From Pseudomonas vlassakiae (GTDB lineage: Bacteria > Pseudomonadota > Gammaproteobacteria > Pseudomonadales > Pseudomonadaceae): DNA of 64,000 bases. Positions 8,897-17,412 of this stretch are shown piece by piece. Location of the stretch: positions 62,001 through 126,000 of the forward strand of contig NZ_JABWRP020000003.1 in assembly GCF_014269035.2 (NCBI RefSeq), read 5' to 3'. The translations under genes were made by a program, and so were the position numbers. How positions within the stretch are numbered: the stretch's first letter is position 1; each line of letters begins with the position of its first letter. The notes under the pieces are model-generated. The model had not been told where the DNA came from, did no database searches, and saw only the letters and a list, made by a program, of their open reading frames with translations.

Positions 8897-10944
8897 GCTG
8901 CCGCGTCCTCGGTGAGGCCACTATGGCGCAGCAATGCATCAATGGAAGGCTCGCGCCCACGGAAGTCCACGAACAGCTCCATCGGTTCGCGCGAACCGCC
9001 GCGGGCCAGGATCGCTTCACGGAACGCGCGGCCGGTCTCGGCATTGAGCACGCCTTCTTCCTCGAAACGCGAGAAGGCATCGGCCGACAGCACTTCAGCC
9101 CACTTGTAGCTGTAGTAGCCCGCCGCGTAACCGCCCGCGAAGATGTGCGCGAAGCTATTGGGGAAACGGTTGTAGGCCGGTGGGCGCATCACCGAAACCT
9201 CGTCGCGTACGCCTTCAAGTACCTGCAGCACGCTGCGGCCATCACCGTGGCTGGCGTGCAGCTCGAAGTCGAACAGCGAGAACTCCAGCTGGCGCACCAT
9301 CATCATGCCCGATTGGAAGTTTTTCGCGGCGAGCATCTTGTCCAGCAGGTCCTGAGGCAGGGCCGCGCCGGTTTCGTAGTGGCTGGAGATCAATGCCAGG
9401 CCTTCCGGCTCCCAGCACCAGTTTTCCATGAACTGGCTTGGCAGCTCGACCGCGTCCCAGGCCACGCCATTGATGCCGGACACACCGGCATGCTCGATGC
9501 GGGTCAGCATGTGGTGCAGGCCGTGACCGAACTCGTGGAACAGCGTGGTGACCTCATCATGGGTCAGCAGCGCAGGCTTGCCAGGCGCGGCCGGGGTGAA
9601 GTTGCACACCAGGTTGGCCACCGGGCTCTGCAGCTCGCCGCCTGCTGTACGGCGACGGTCACGGGCGCCGTCCATCCAGGCACCGCCACGCTTGTTGGCG
9701 CGGGCATAGAGGTCGAAGAAGAAGCGGCCGACGTGCTGGCCGTTTTCCTTGATCTCGAACAGGCGCACGTCCGGGTGCCAGCTGTCGAAGCCTTTCAGTT
9801 CAGCGATTTCAATGCCGTACAGGCGCTGGACGATGCTGAAGAGGCCGCTGAGCACCTTGTCGATCGGGAAGTAGGCACGCAGGGTCTCCTGCGACACGCT
9901 GTAACGCTGCTCGCGCAGCTTCTCGCCGAAATAACCGGCGTCCCAGCTGGCCAGTTCAGGGCAGCCCTGCTCGGCGGCGTAGGCCTTGAGCTGCTCCAGG
10001 TCCTGGGCGGCAAACGGCTTGGAACGCTTGGCCAGGTCGCGCAGGAAGCTCAGCACCTGGTCGCTGGACTCGGCCATCTTGGTCGCCAGGCTCAGTTCGG
10101 CGTAATTCTTGTAGCCCAGCAGCCCGGCCAGTTCCTGGCGCAGGTCGAGGATCTGCTGCATCACCGGGCCGTTGTCGAACTGGCCGGCGTTCGGGCCTTG
10201 GTCCGAGGCACGGGTGCAGTAGGCCGCGTACAGCTCTTCACGCAGGGCGCGGTCGCTGGCGTAGGTCATCACCGCATAGTAGCTGGGGAATTCAAGGGTG
10301 ATCAGCCAGCCGTCGAGGCCCTTGGCCTGGGCGGCAGCGGCCATCTGCGCCTTGGCAGAGTCAGTCAGACCGGCCAGTGCGGCTTCATCGGTGACGTGCT
10401 TGGTCCAGGCCTGGGTGGCGTCAAGCAGCTGGTTGGAGAAGCGGCTGCCCAGCTCGCTCAGCTTGCTCTGCACCTCGGCATAACGCTGCTGCTGGTCAGC
10501 CGGCAGATCGATACCCGACAGGCGGAAGTCACGCAGAGCGTGGTCGAGGATAGTCTTCTGCGCCACGTCGAAGCCAGCAGCTTCCGGGCTGTTGGCCAGT
10601 GCCTGATAGGCATCGAACAGCGCACGGTTCTGGCCCAGTTCGGTAGAGTAGGCGCTCAGCGCTGGCAGGCAGGACTCGTAGGCCTCGCGCAGCTCTTGGC
10701 TGTTGCACACCGCATTGAGGTGACTGACCGGGCTCCAGGCGGCAGCCAGGCGGTCGTTCAGTTCGTCCATGGCCAGCACCAGGCCGGCCCAGGTCGGTTT
10801 GTCGCCCTGCTGTTCGAGGATCTCGGCAATGGCTTTACGGTTGTCGGCCAGGATCGCTTCGATCGCCGGCAACACGTGTTCGGCACGGATTTGCGAGAAG
10901 GGCGGCAGATCGTAGGACTGCAGAAGTGGGTTGTTCGCACTCAC
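8893..10944 (-). CDS. prlC: Oligopeptidase A
   Basis: A 683-aa cytoplasmic M3 metallopeptidase that degrades peptides, including cleaved signal peptides. The zinc motif FHEFGHGLHHML is present, and FAGGYAAGYYSYKWAEVLSAD near the C-terminus is very close to the E. coli enzyme as I recall it. GTG 10944 (VSANNPLLQSYDLPPF) is chosen: it matches the known N-terminus and has AAGG ten bases upstream, whereas the in-frame ATG at 10980 has no ribosome site. It is divergent from the gamma-carbonic-anhydrase-like gene. Confidence 0.93.
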   Translation of the reverse strand: MSANNPLLQSYDLPPFSQIRAEHVLPAIEAILADNRKAIAEILEQQGDKPTWAGLVLAMDELNDRLAAAWSPVSHLNAVCNSQELREAYESCLPALSAYSTELGQNRALFDAYQALANSPEAAGFDVAQKTILDHALRDFRLSGIDLPADQQQRYAEVQSKLSELGSRFSNQLLDATQAWTKHVTDEAALAGLTDSAKAQMAAAAQAKGLDGWLITLEFPSYYAVMTYASDRALREELYAAYCTRASDQGPNAGQFDNGPVMQQILDLRQELAGLLGYKNYAELSLATKMAESSDQVLSFLRDLAKRSKPFAAQDLEQLKAYAAEQGCPELASWDAGYFGEKLREQRYSVSQETLRAYFPIDKVLSGLFSIVQRLYGIEIAELKGFDSWHPDVRLFEIKENGQHVGRFFFDLYARANKRGGAWMDGARDRRRTAGGELQSPVANLVCNFTPAAPGKPALLTHDEVTTLFHEFGHGLHHMLTRIEHAGVSGINGVAWDAVELPSQFMENWCWEPEGLALISSHYETGAALPQDLLDKMLAAKNFQSGMMMVRQLEFSLFDFELHASHGDGRSVLQVLEGVRDEVSVMRPPAYNRFPNSFAHIFAGGYAAGYYSYKWAEVLSADAFSRFEEEGVLNAETGRAFREAILARGGSREPMELFVDFRGREPSIDALLRHSGLTEDAAA

Positions 10945-11046
10945 GGTTTGGATACCTTGGCAGAAGAAACACTGCCCCATCTTAATTACAATCGACGCCG
11001 ACCGCAGCAGGCAGCCAGCCTATCGGCACAGATGAGAGACGCTATC

Positions 11047-11595
11047 ATGGCCATCCGCAGCTTCCAGCAACACACTCCGAAAGTGGGACCCAGGGCGTTT
11101 GTCGACCGTTCGGCGGTGGTCCTGGGCGACGTCGAGATCGGCGAGGACAGCTCTGTCTGGCCGCTGACGGTGATCCGCGGCGACATGCACCGCATCCGCA
11201 TCGGCGCGCGCACCAGCGTGCAGGACGGCAGCGTGCTGCACATCACCCACGCAGGCCCGTTCAACCCCGACGGCTTCCCGCTGATCATCGGCGACGAGGT
11301 GACCATTGGTCACAAGGTCATGCTGCATGGCTGCACCCTGGGCAACCGCATCCTGGTCGGCATGGGCAGCACGATCATGGATGGCGCCATCGTCGAAGAC
11401 GAGGTGATCATCGGTGCCGGCAGCCTGGTGCCGCCCGGCAAGCGCCTGGTCAGCGGTTACCTGTACATGGGCAGCCCGGTGAAGCAGGTGCGCCCGTTGA
11501 ACGATCAGGAGCATGCCTTCCTCCCCTACAGTGCCGGCAACTACGTCAAGCTCAAGGACCAGCACCTGGCCGAAGGCTACGACCAACCTGAATGA
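11047..11595 (+). CDS. Gamma-carbonic anhydrase-like hexapeptide protein
   Basis: A 182-aa left-handed beta-helix protein of the YrdA/gamma-carbonic anhydrase family. Hexapeptide repeats run through about residues 15-150. The putative metal histidines are in VLHITHAG, TIGHKV and MLHGC. Many members have weak or no carbonic anhydrase activity, so the reaction is uncertain. It is divergent from prlC with about 100 bases between starts. ATG 11047 is preferred; ATG 11032 is also in frame. Confidence 0.88.
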   Translation: MAIRSFQQHTPKVGPRAFVDRSAVVLGDVEIGEDSSVWPLTVIRGDMHRIRIGARTSVQDGSVLHITHAGPFNPDGFPLIIGDEVTIGHKVMLHGCTLGNRILVGMGSTIMDGAIVEDEVIIGAGSLVPPGKRLVSGYLYMGSPVKQVRPLNDQEHAFLPYSAGNYVKLKDQHLAEGYDQPE

Positions 11596-11599
11596 CCCT

Positions 11600-11622
11600 C
11601 TTCGCGGTAAACCCGCGAACAC
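11600..11622. repeat. Degenerate REP-type inverted repeat
   Basis: Short palindrome of the form TTCGCGG-TAAA-CCCGCGAA, resembling half of a P. putida REP element, between the beta-helix gene and the HAD gene. Confidence 0.5.
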
Positions 11623-11653
11623 GGCCACGCACGATTCAAGTGGAACCCATTAC

Positions 11654-12304
11654 ATGCACCAGCAGAATATCCTCTTCGACCTCGACGGCACCTTGACCGA
11701 CCCGCGCCTGGGCATCACCCGCTCGATCCAGTACGCCTTGGCCAAGCTGGGCATCGACGAGCCTGACCTGACCCGCCTGGAACACTTCATCGGCCCGCCA
11801 CTGCTACAGGCCTTCATGCAGTTCTACAGCTTCGATGAAGCCAAGGCGTGGGAAGCGGTGAACTTCTACCGGGAGCGTTTCCGCGTCACTGGCTTGTACG
11901 AGAACCTGGTGTTCGAAGGCGTGCCTGAGCTGCTCGAAGCCCTGAATGGCCAAGGCCGGACGCTGTATATCGCCACTTCCAAACCCTGGGAATTCGCACG
12001 GGAAATTGCCCGGCATTTCGCGTTCGATCACCATTTCAAGGTGATCTATGGCAGCGAACTGGATGGCACGCGGACCAACAAGGTCGAGCTGATCCGCCAC
12101 CTGCTGAATGAGGAAGGGCTGGATCCGGCACAGACGCTGATGATCGGCGACCGTAAACATGACCTGATCGGTGCGCGCAGCAATGGTGTGCAGGCAGTGG
12201 CGGTGGGGTATGGGTTCGGTAGCCGGGAAGAGCTGGTGGCCGAAGCCCCGGCCTTCCACTTCGCGACAGTTGCAGAACTTCATCACGCCTTCTGCAACAT
12301 CTGA
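11654..12304 (+). CDS. HAD-superfamily phosphatase, phosphoglycolate phosphatase-like
   Basis: A 216-aa haloacid dehalogenase hydrolase. Motif I DLDGTLTD is at about residues 9-16, motif II is the Thr/Ser in YIATSKPW, and motif III/IV is the lysine region before IGDRKHD. A small helical cap lies between motifs I and II. Family members remove phosphate from small metabolites (phosphoglycolate, pyrophosphate, sugar phosphates); the substrate cannot be told here. ATG 11654 gives the standard family N-terminus. Confidence 0.88.
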   Translation: MHQQNILFDLDGTLTDPRLGITRSIQYALAKLGIDEPDLTRLEHFIGPPLLQAFMQFYSFDEAKAWEAVNFYRERFRVTGLYENLVFEGVPELLEALNGQGRTLYIATSKPWEFAREIARHFAFDHHFKVIYGSELDGTRTNKVELIRHLLNEEGLDPAQTLMIGDRKHDLIGARSNGVQAVAVGYGFGSREELVAEAPAFHFATVAELHHAFCNI

Positions 12305-12311
12305 GGGCCAG

Positions 12312-12330
12312 GGGGCTGCTCTGCAGCCCC
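12312..12330. terminator. Hairpin between two convergent genes
   Basis: Stem GGGGCTG / CAGCCCC between the convergent HAD phosphatase and lipoprotein peptidase genes; it may act in both directions. No T run is seen. Confidence 0.45.
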
Positions 12331-12343
12331 GACGTTTCACAGA

Positions 12344-13426
12344 TCACATCAACCGCTGCAATGCGGCCTTCCTGTCAGCAGCCGGCAACCGTCCAAGCTG
12401 CTCGACCCGCTCGTAAAACCGCCGCCAATCCCCGCCTGCTTCGCGGAACAGCGCAGCAAACGCCGGCACCCACTGGTCATAAAGCCCGAACGGCAGCAGC
12501 TTGGCATTGCTCAAGGGCGCATAGATCCAGGCGTCATAGCGCTTGTCCCCGTTCCACTGGCTGTCCCTCAGCTGCTTGTACTCACTGCGCAAGCGCTCGA
12601 ACTCAGCCTGCTTGGCCGCCCGTTTGTGCGCATCGTCCAAGGGCCCTGCATAAATCGCCTGCAACCGCTCGCGGCTGGCCAGCACCAACCGGGTGAACTG
12701 TTCGCTCTGCTGCGACTGATGCTCGCCCACTACCGCAAGCCCACGGGCTGCGCGCCATTGCCGCGTGCCCTCCTGCTCGACGAAGGTGGCAAACGACTCG
12801 TTGAATTCGGTGTCGTCCTGCACGTAAAAACGCTGATGAGCCAACTCATGGAAGATCAGCGTGGCCAGCCGCTCATCCCCCCAGCCGACCATCGAAGACA
12901 GAATCGGGTCATCGAACCAGCCCAGCGTCGAATAGGCTTCGACACCGCTCACGTAGACGTCCAGGCCTTGCTGACGCATCAACGCCGCCGCACCACGGGC
13001 CGCACCCTGGCGGTAGTAGCCGCGGTAAGCGACGCAGCCGGCAATGGGGAAACAGTGCGTCACCGGCTGCAGCGACAGCTCAGGAGTGGCGAACACATTC
13101 CACACCACGTAAGGGCGGTGCAGATCAGCGTAGAGCCGATAGCTTCGGTTATCAGGCAGTTTCAGCTGATCGCTGGCAAAAACCCGCGCTGCTTCGGCAT
13201 GGGCGAGACGGGCGCGCAGTTGCGGGCTGCTGGCCGGGTCGGCGATCACTTTGTCCACAGGCTGGCGCGCCCGCAGCAGCTGCAATTGGCCTTCGGCCAG
13301 TTGGCCGTAATAGCCCACGGTGCTGCAACCGTTCAGCAGAAAGGCGCACAGCAGGGGAACCAAACGCCTGAAAACGCAGTCGAGTGGCCCAGGGCCTGAG
13401 CGCTTGAGAAGAACAAAGAGATCCAT
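12344..13426 (-). CDS. Putative aminopeptidase lipoprotein (PF10023-type)
   Basis: A 360-aa predicted lipoprotein. A hydrophobic segment (LVPLLCAFLL) ends in the lipobox LNGC at about residues 31-34, so the mature protein should be lipid-anchored. Near the middle lies HELAHQ, a zincin-type metal site, followed about 20 residues later by FNESFATF supplying a Glu. This fits the putative predicted aminopeptidase family. Activity has not been shown as far as I know. No start better than ATG 13426 was seen, though its ribosome site is weak. Confidence 0.8.
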   Translation of the reverse strand: MDLFVLLKRSGPGPLDCVFRRLVPLLCAFLLNGCSTVGYYGQLAEGQLQLLRARQPVDKVIADPASSPQLRARLAHAEAARVFASDQLKLPDNRSYRLYADLHRPYVVWNVFATPELSLQPVTHCFPIAGCVAYRGYYRQGAARGAAALMRQQGLDVYVSGVEAYSTLGWFDDPILSSMVGWGDERLATLIFHELAHQRFYVQDDTEFNESFATFVEQEGTRQWRAARGLAVVGEHQSQQSEQFTRLVLASRERLQAIYAGPLDDAHKRAAKQAEFERLRSEYKQLRDSQWNGDKRYDAWIYAPLSNAKLLPFGLYDQWVPAFAALFREAGGDWRRFYERVEQLGRLPAADRKAALQRLM

Positions 13427-13493
13427 CTGGGGCTATCCAACCTGCTCATGGCCAATGCGCTCCAAGACTATCTCGCCGAGGGGGAGTTTCGCC

Positions 13494-13907
13494 ATGCGTG
13501 CACTGTTGGTCGCCGGCTCACTGCTGCTGGTTTCTGCCTGTTCAACCCTGCCGGACCCAGACCCGAATCTGGCCTGGGTCGATCTGACCCCCTATGACGA
13601 AGCTTCGCTGGACGCCAAGCAGGTGGACGAGCGCGACTGGGCTGACACTCGCTATTTCGAGGTGCCGCCCGGCAGCCACGAGCTGACCGTGCGCTATCAG
13701 TTCCCGGTCGCGCCGAGCAACATCGGCCCGGTTGACGCGCCATTGTGGCGTGATTGCCAGGTCAAGCTGACCTTCAAGGACTTCAGCGCCGGGCAGCGCT
13801 ACCAGCTGCAAGCCGGCAGCATCGGCTTCCGCCCCTGGATCAAGCTGTACGACCACCAGCAGAAACTGCTCGGCCAGGGCCTGCCAGCGGGTTGCCAACG
13901 CACCTGA
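13494..13907 (+). CDS. Small lipoprotein, first of a tandem pair
   Basis: A 137-aa lipoprotein with signal peptide and lipobox VSAC (about residues 14-17). The core has the pattern DLTPYD...RYFEVPPGSHELTVRYQF, then a Cys-containing strand, then FKDFSAGQRYQLQAG. It is a paralogue of the next gene, with identical length and the same layout. Function is unknown. The start has a strong GGGGGAG site. Translation begins about 70 bases downstream of the divergent peptidase start. Confidence 0.82.
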   Translation: MRALLVAGSLLLVSACSTLPDPDPNLAWVDLTPYDEASLDAKQVDERDWADTRYFEVPPGSHELTVRYQFPVAPSNIGPVDAPLWRDCQVKLTFKDFSAGQRYQLQAGSIGFRPWIKLYDHQQKLLGQGLPAGCQRT

Positions 13908-13962
13908 AACGCACAAACGGCGCTATGCTTGTAACTCGTGTATCGCGAGTGGGAGTTTTGCC

Positions 13963-14376
13963 ATGCGCCAGCCCATGATGCTGATCGCTCTCAGTGCCCT
14001 GGGGGCCTGCGCCAGCCCCTTGCCACCCGTCGACCCCGCCAAGGCCTGGGTCGATCTCTACACTGTCACCCCTGGCCGCATACTCATGGCCGACCGCCTT
14101 GACGGCCAGCGCCTGGACGACGGCCGCTACTTCCAGCTGACCCCAGGCAAGCATGAACTGGTGGTGCGGTTCGACTATGAAATCTATGCCGGCGGCATGC
14201 TGACCAGCCCCAAGGAGCGGACCTGCTACCTGACGGTGCGCTTCGACGACTTCAAGGCCGGTGAGCGTTATCGCCTGGAGGCGCGGGCACCGGTGATGGA
14301 CCCGCAGGTGCTGCTCTACGACGCAAGCCGCAAGGTGGTGGTGAACGAGCCGAGCGACGTGTTCTGCATCCCGTAA
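13963..14376 (+). CDS. Small lipoprotein, second of a tandem pair
   Basis: A 137-aa lipoprotein with lipobox LGAC (about residues 13-16). It shares with its upstream neighbour the stretches AWVDL, RYFQLTPGKHELVVRF, CYLTVRFDDFKAGERYRLEA and a late D-x-L-YD segment. Even the ribosome-binding leader (GGGAGTTT-GCC-ATGCG) is nearly identical, so the duplication unit included regulatory sequence. Function is unknown; an envelope role is likely from the lipid anchor. Confidence 0.82.
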   Translation: MRQPMMLIALSALGACASPLPPVDPAKAWVDLYTVTPGRILMADRLDGQRLDDGRYFQLTPGKHELVVRFDYEIYAGGMLTSPKERTCYLTVRFDDFKAGERYRLEARAPVMDPQVLLYDASRKVVVNEPSDVFCIP

Positions 14377-14378
14377 GC

Positions 14379-14403
14379 ATTGGGGCCGCATCGCGGCCCC
14401 AAT
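14379..14403. terminator. Bidirectional terminator
   Basis: An 11-base perfect stem (ATTGGGGCCGC / GCGGCCCCAAT) with a three-base loop between convergent genes; flanking A/T-rich bases make it usable in both directions. Confidence 0.75.
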
Positions 14404-14406
14404 CAT

Positions 14407-14640
14407 TTATCGATCATTCTTCTGGTAAATGATCTTCTTCGTCCCGGCATCACAGCTGCCGACGATCATGTTCTGATCCTTGACCTCACTGTTGGGCACG
14501 ATTTCCAGCGTGTAGGACGTCACACCCTGGGCCTGGATCTTGGCTTCGATCTCCGCCTTGAGTTCTTCGCACGGTTTTACCGCCGCCAATGCAGAAGTGG
14601 CCACAAGTGAAGCCAGCATGGCGATTGCTACGCGAATCAT
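14407..14640 (-). CDS. DUF1161 periplasmic protein, copy 1
   Basis: A 77-aa secreted protein. A signal peptide ends near ALAAVKP (about residue 20). The mature part carries KPCEELKAEI and VGSCDAG, so two cysteines are likely to form a disulfide. Family function is unknown. A paralogue lies about 2 kb to the right at 16398-16619. Confidence 0.85.
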   Translation of the reverse strand: MIRVAIAMLASLVATSALAAVKPCEELKAEIEAKIQAQGVTSYTLEIVPNSEVKDQNMIVGSCDAGTKKIIYQKNDR

Positions 14641-14713
14641 GGAACGGCTCCTGGTAGGGCAGCAGCGCTGCCGACGCTGTTTAGACTACAGCAAACCGCC
14701 GCCGTTGCGCCGC

Positions 14714-15139
14714 CTAGCCCACCAATGCAGCGTCCAGGCTGATCTTCGCATTGAGCACTTTCGACACCGGGCAACCCGCCTTGGCCTTGTTGGCGATTTC
14801 GAGGAACTGCGCCTCATCGGCACCCGGCACCTTGGCCTTGAGGATCAGGTGCACGGCGGTGATGGCAAAGCCGTCGGGTTGTTTGTCCAACGTGACTTCG
14901 GCGGTGGTGTCGATGCGTTCGGCGGTGAACCCTGCCTCGCCGAGCATCATCGACAGCGCCATCGAGAAGCAACCGGCATGGGCTGCGCCGATCAGCTCTT
15001 CCGGGTTGGTCCCCGGCGCGCCCTCGAAACGGGTGTTGAAACCATAAGGGTTCTGCTTGAGTGCGCCGCTTTCGGTAGAAAGCAGGCCTTTGCCATCCTT
15101 CAGACCGCCTTGCCAGATCGCCGATGCTGTCTTTTTCAT
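14714..15139 (-). CDS. osmC: OsmC-family peroxiredoxin
   Basis: A 141-aa thiol peroxidase that reduces organic hydroperoxides, typically induced by osmotic or stationary-phase stress. The peroxidatic cysteine is C57 (AAHAGCFSMAL) and the resolving cysteine lies in AGCPVSKVL near residue 121. The catalytic Arg (NTRFEG) and Glu (NPEELIGAAH) are also present. The length is normal for an OsmC dimer subunit. Confidence 0.93.
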   Translation of the reverse strand: MKKTASAIWQGGLKDGKGLLSTESGALKQNPYGFNTRFEGAPGTNPEELIGAAHAGCFSMALSMMLGEAGFTAERIDTTAEVTLDKQPDGFAITAVHLILKAKVPGADEAQFLEIANKAKAGCPVSKVLNAKISLDAALVG

Positions 15140-15293
15140 GATGCCTCCGGGTCATAGGGTGATTTACCTAGGTTTTCGAGGCCAGCGTCCTACATCAAGT
15201 TCAGAGCAATCGCACTGTGAGCATTGAATCCGGCGAATGTGCCCATACAGAGTCTGAAAGGCCTCCGGGCCAACCACTCTTGCGGAGGCTCCA

Positions 15294-16298
15294 ATGACGC
15301 AGCTGCGTGACCTGAAGATATCCACCCTCGACCTGGTGCCGGTGCGCGCCGACCAAGGCCCGGCGCAATCGCTGCACAACTCGCTGGACCTGGCCCGGCA
15401 TGTCGAGCGGTTCGGCTACAACCGCTTCTGGGTGGCCGAACACCACAACATGGACGGCATCGCCAGCTCGGCCACCTCGGTACTGATCGGCTACCTTGCC
15501 GGCGGCACGTCGACCATTCGCGTAGGCTCCGGCGGCATCATGCTGCCCAACCATGCGCCGCTGGTGATCGCCGAGCAGTTCGGCACCTTGGCCAGCCTGT
15601 ATCCGGGGCGAATCGACCTGGGCCTGGGCCGGGCGCCAGGTTCCGACCAGATGACCGCCTACGCCCTGCGCCGTGACCGCGCCGGCAGCGCCGATGACTT
15701 CCCGGATGATGTCGAGGAGCTCTCGCGTTACCTTGGCCCGCGCACCGATGATCAGAAGGTGATCGCTGTGCCCGGCCATGACACCGACGTGCCCCTGTGG
15801 CTGCTCGGTTCGAGCCTGTTCAGCGCCCAGCTGGCCGGCATGCGCGGCATGCCGTACGCCTTTGCCTCGCATTTCGCGCCGCGCTACATGCACGAGGCGA
15901 TCCGCATCTATCGCGACCACTTCAAGCCGTCGACCACGCTGGACAAGCCCTATGTGATGCTGGGGATTCCGATGGTGGTGGCGGAAACCGACGAAAAGGC
16001 CGAATACCTGGCTACCTCGGTGTATCAGCGCATCCTGGCGCTGATCCGTGGCCAGAGCCTGATGCAGAAACCGCCTGTACCGAGCATGGACGGGCTATGG
16101 CTGCCCCATGAGCGCGATGCCGTGGCAAGTTTCCTGGGCCTGGCGATGATCGGCAGCCCGCAGAAGGTGCGGGCCAAGGTCGAAGTGCTCCTGGAGCAGA
16201 CCGGGGCGGATGAGCTGATCTTTACCTGTGATTTGTATGAGCACGCGGACCGGATTCGGTCCTATGAGCTGATGGCGCAGGCCCTCAAGTCCGAGTGA
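15294..16298 (+). CDS. LLM-class flavin-dependent oxidoreductase, YhbW-like
   Basis: A 334-aa luciferase-like monooxygenase with a TIM-barrel. Typical segments are [19 protein letters not shown] near residue 45, [24 protein letters not shown] near 80, and [11 protein letters not shown] near 105. It is predicted to use FMNH2 supplied by a partner reductase; the substrate is unknown. The start ATG has GGAGG upstream. A REP pair follows the stop immediately. Confidence 0.88.
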   Translation: MTQLRDLKISTLDLVPVRADQGPAQSLHNSLDLARHVERFGYNRFWVAEHHNMDGIASSATSVLIGYLAGGTSTIRVGSGGIMLPNHAPLVIAEQFGTLASLYPGRIDLGLGRAPGSDQMTAYALRRDRAGSADDFPDDVEELSRYLGPRTDDQKVIAVPGHDTDVPLWLLGSSLFSAQLAGMRGMPYAFASHFAPRYMHEAIRIYRDHFKPSTTLDKPYVMLGIPMVVAETDEKAEYLATSVYQRILALIRGQSLMQKPPVPSMDGLWLPHERDAVASFLGLAMIGSPQKVRAKVEVLLEQTGADELIFTCDLYEHADRIRSYELMAQALKSE

Positions 16299-16300
16299 GC

Positions 16301-16388
16301 TTCTTCGCGGGCATGCCCGCTCCCACAGGCATAGCGTCGCCATCAAGGCCTGCGCAGCACCTGTGGGTGCGGGCGTGCCCGCGAAGAA
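16301..16388. repeat. Pair of inverted P. putida-type REP elements
   Basis: Two 29-base arms in opposite orientation (16301-16329 and 16360-16388) share TTCTTCGCGGGC...GCCCGC and CCCACAGG. This is the usual head-to-head REP arrangement between convergent genes and likely also ends transcription. Confidence 0.85.
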
Positions 16389-16397
16389 TCGAACGCA

Positions 16398-16619
16398 TCA
16401 GCTACGGCGGTAGACGATTTCCTTGCGACCCGCTTCACAGCTGCCAACCACCTTGCCAGCCGGCTCGCCCTTGTTTACGATCTCCAGCTTGTAACCCTTC
16501 ACACCCTTGGCATCGAGCTTCGAGGCGATCTCGGCCTTGAGTTCTTCACAGGGTTTGCCAGCGGCCATTGCCCCACCTGCCAGTACCATCAAACCCACCG
16601 CCAGCATCAGTTTCTTCAT
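16398..16619 (-). CDS. DUF1161 periplasmic protein, copy 2
   Basis: A 73-aa secreted protein with signal peptide MKKLMLAVGLMVLAGGAMA and mature KPCEELKAEIASKLDAKG...VVGSCEAGRKEIVYRRS. It is clearly paralogous to 14407-14640, with the same two cysteines. ATG 16619 is chosen because AAGGA lies nine bases upstream; a further upstream ATG abuts that site. Confidence 0.85.
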   Translation of the reverse strand: MKKLMLAVGLMVLAGGAMAAGKPCEELKAEIASKLDAKGVKGYKLEIVNKGEPAGKVVGSCEAGRKEIVYRRS

Positions 16620-16723
16620 CGATCGCATTCCTTGTACAGATGAGAAAGACCAGAAGGGCGCCGCCAAGGCGCCCTCCGGTGTTATAACGCCATCACGCCG
16701 GGCTGTTCCAGCCCAGGAATGTT

Positions 16724-16939
16724 TCAGCTGTTGGCGATGCGGAAGCCAACCTTCAGCGTGACCTGGAAGTGCGCCGCCTTGTTGTCGCGGATGTGGCCAC
16801 GGGTATCGACCACTTCGAACCATTCCAGGTGCTTGATGCTCTTGCCAGCTTCGGCCAATGCATTGTTGATCGCTTCTTCGATGCTGGTGGGCGACGAACC
16901 CACCAGCTCGATCTTCTTGTAAGTGTGATGATCGGTCAT
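16724..16939 (-). CDS. Dodecin, flavin-storage protein
   Basis: A 71-aa protein of the dodecin family, which assembles into hollow dodecamers binding FMN or riboflavin. It has the typical opening [23 protein letters not shown], the flavin-stacking Trp in HLEWFEV, and RGHI...FQVTLKVGF. The length and strand-helix-strand-strand order are standard. Confidence 0.93.
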   Translation of the reverse strand: MTDHHTYKKIELVGSSPTSIEEAINNALAEAGKSIKHLEWFEVVDTRGHIRDNKAAHFQVTLKVGFRIANS

Positions 16940-17088
16940 GAACGCTCTCCTGAGTGACAGTGATAATGAGCCTAGCAGCGCAAGCCCGGTTTACCTGCGA
17001 GCCGCTGCCGTTCGGTAAAGTTCGATCGCACTTTCCAGCCGCTCAGGAGTCGCAATCCTTACAGTCCATACTGCAAAGGAGAGTCAAC

Positions 17089-17412
17089 ATGCCCCGCAAC
17101 TCGCTGCGTAAAACGTCCCTGGAGAGCATGGAAGCAGAGATTGAAAGCCTCCTGAAAAGCCTGGAGAACCTGAAGCACGATGCGTCCGAGGAAACCCAGA
17201 AGTCAGTGAAGGCGATGCGCAGCAATGCCGAAAGCGCGCTGCGTCATTCGCGCAGCCTGATCAGCGATGCCTATGAGGAAGTGAAGGAGCGCACCCGCCA
17301 GACCGGAATCGCCACCCGCGACTACGCCCAGGAGCACCCGTACACCACCGCAGGCGTTGCCATCGGTGCACTTGGCCTGTTGGCAGCGTACCTGCTGTGC
17401 AAGCGCAACTAA
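17089..17412 (+). CDS. ElaB/YqjD-like (DUF883) membrane-anchored protein
   Basis: A 107-aa protein. Residues 1-75 are a charged helix likely to coil ([21 protein letters not shown]...). A single C-terminal transmembrane helix ([22 protein letters not shown]) follows. Relatives in E. coli bind ribosomes and anchor them to the inner membrane in stationary phase; that role is only inferred here. AAAGGAGAG precedes the ATG. Its stop codon overlaps that of the convergent trpI. Confidence 0.88.
   Translation: MPRNSLRKTSLESMEAEIESLLKSLENLKHDASEETQKSVKAMRSNAESALRHSRSLISDAYEEVKERTRQTGIATRDYAQEHPYTTAGVAIGALGLLAAYLLCKRN

Noticed and set aside
8923..11595. Very long rightward open frame (890 codons)
   Set aside because: All but the last 180 codons run antisense to prlC and reflect high-GC frame openness. 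Only the gamma-carbonic-anhydrase-like end is real.
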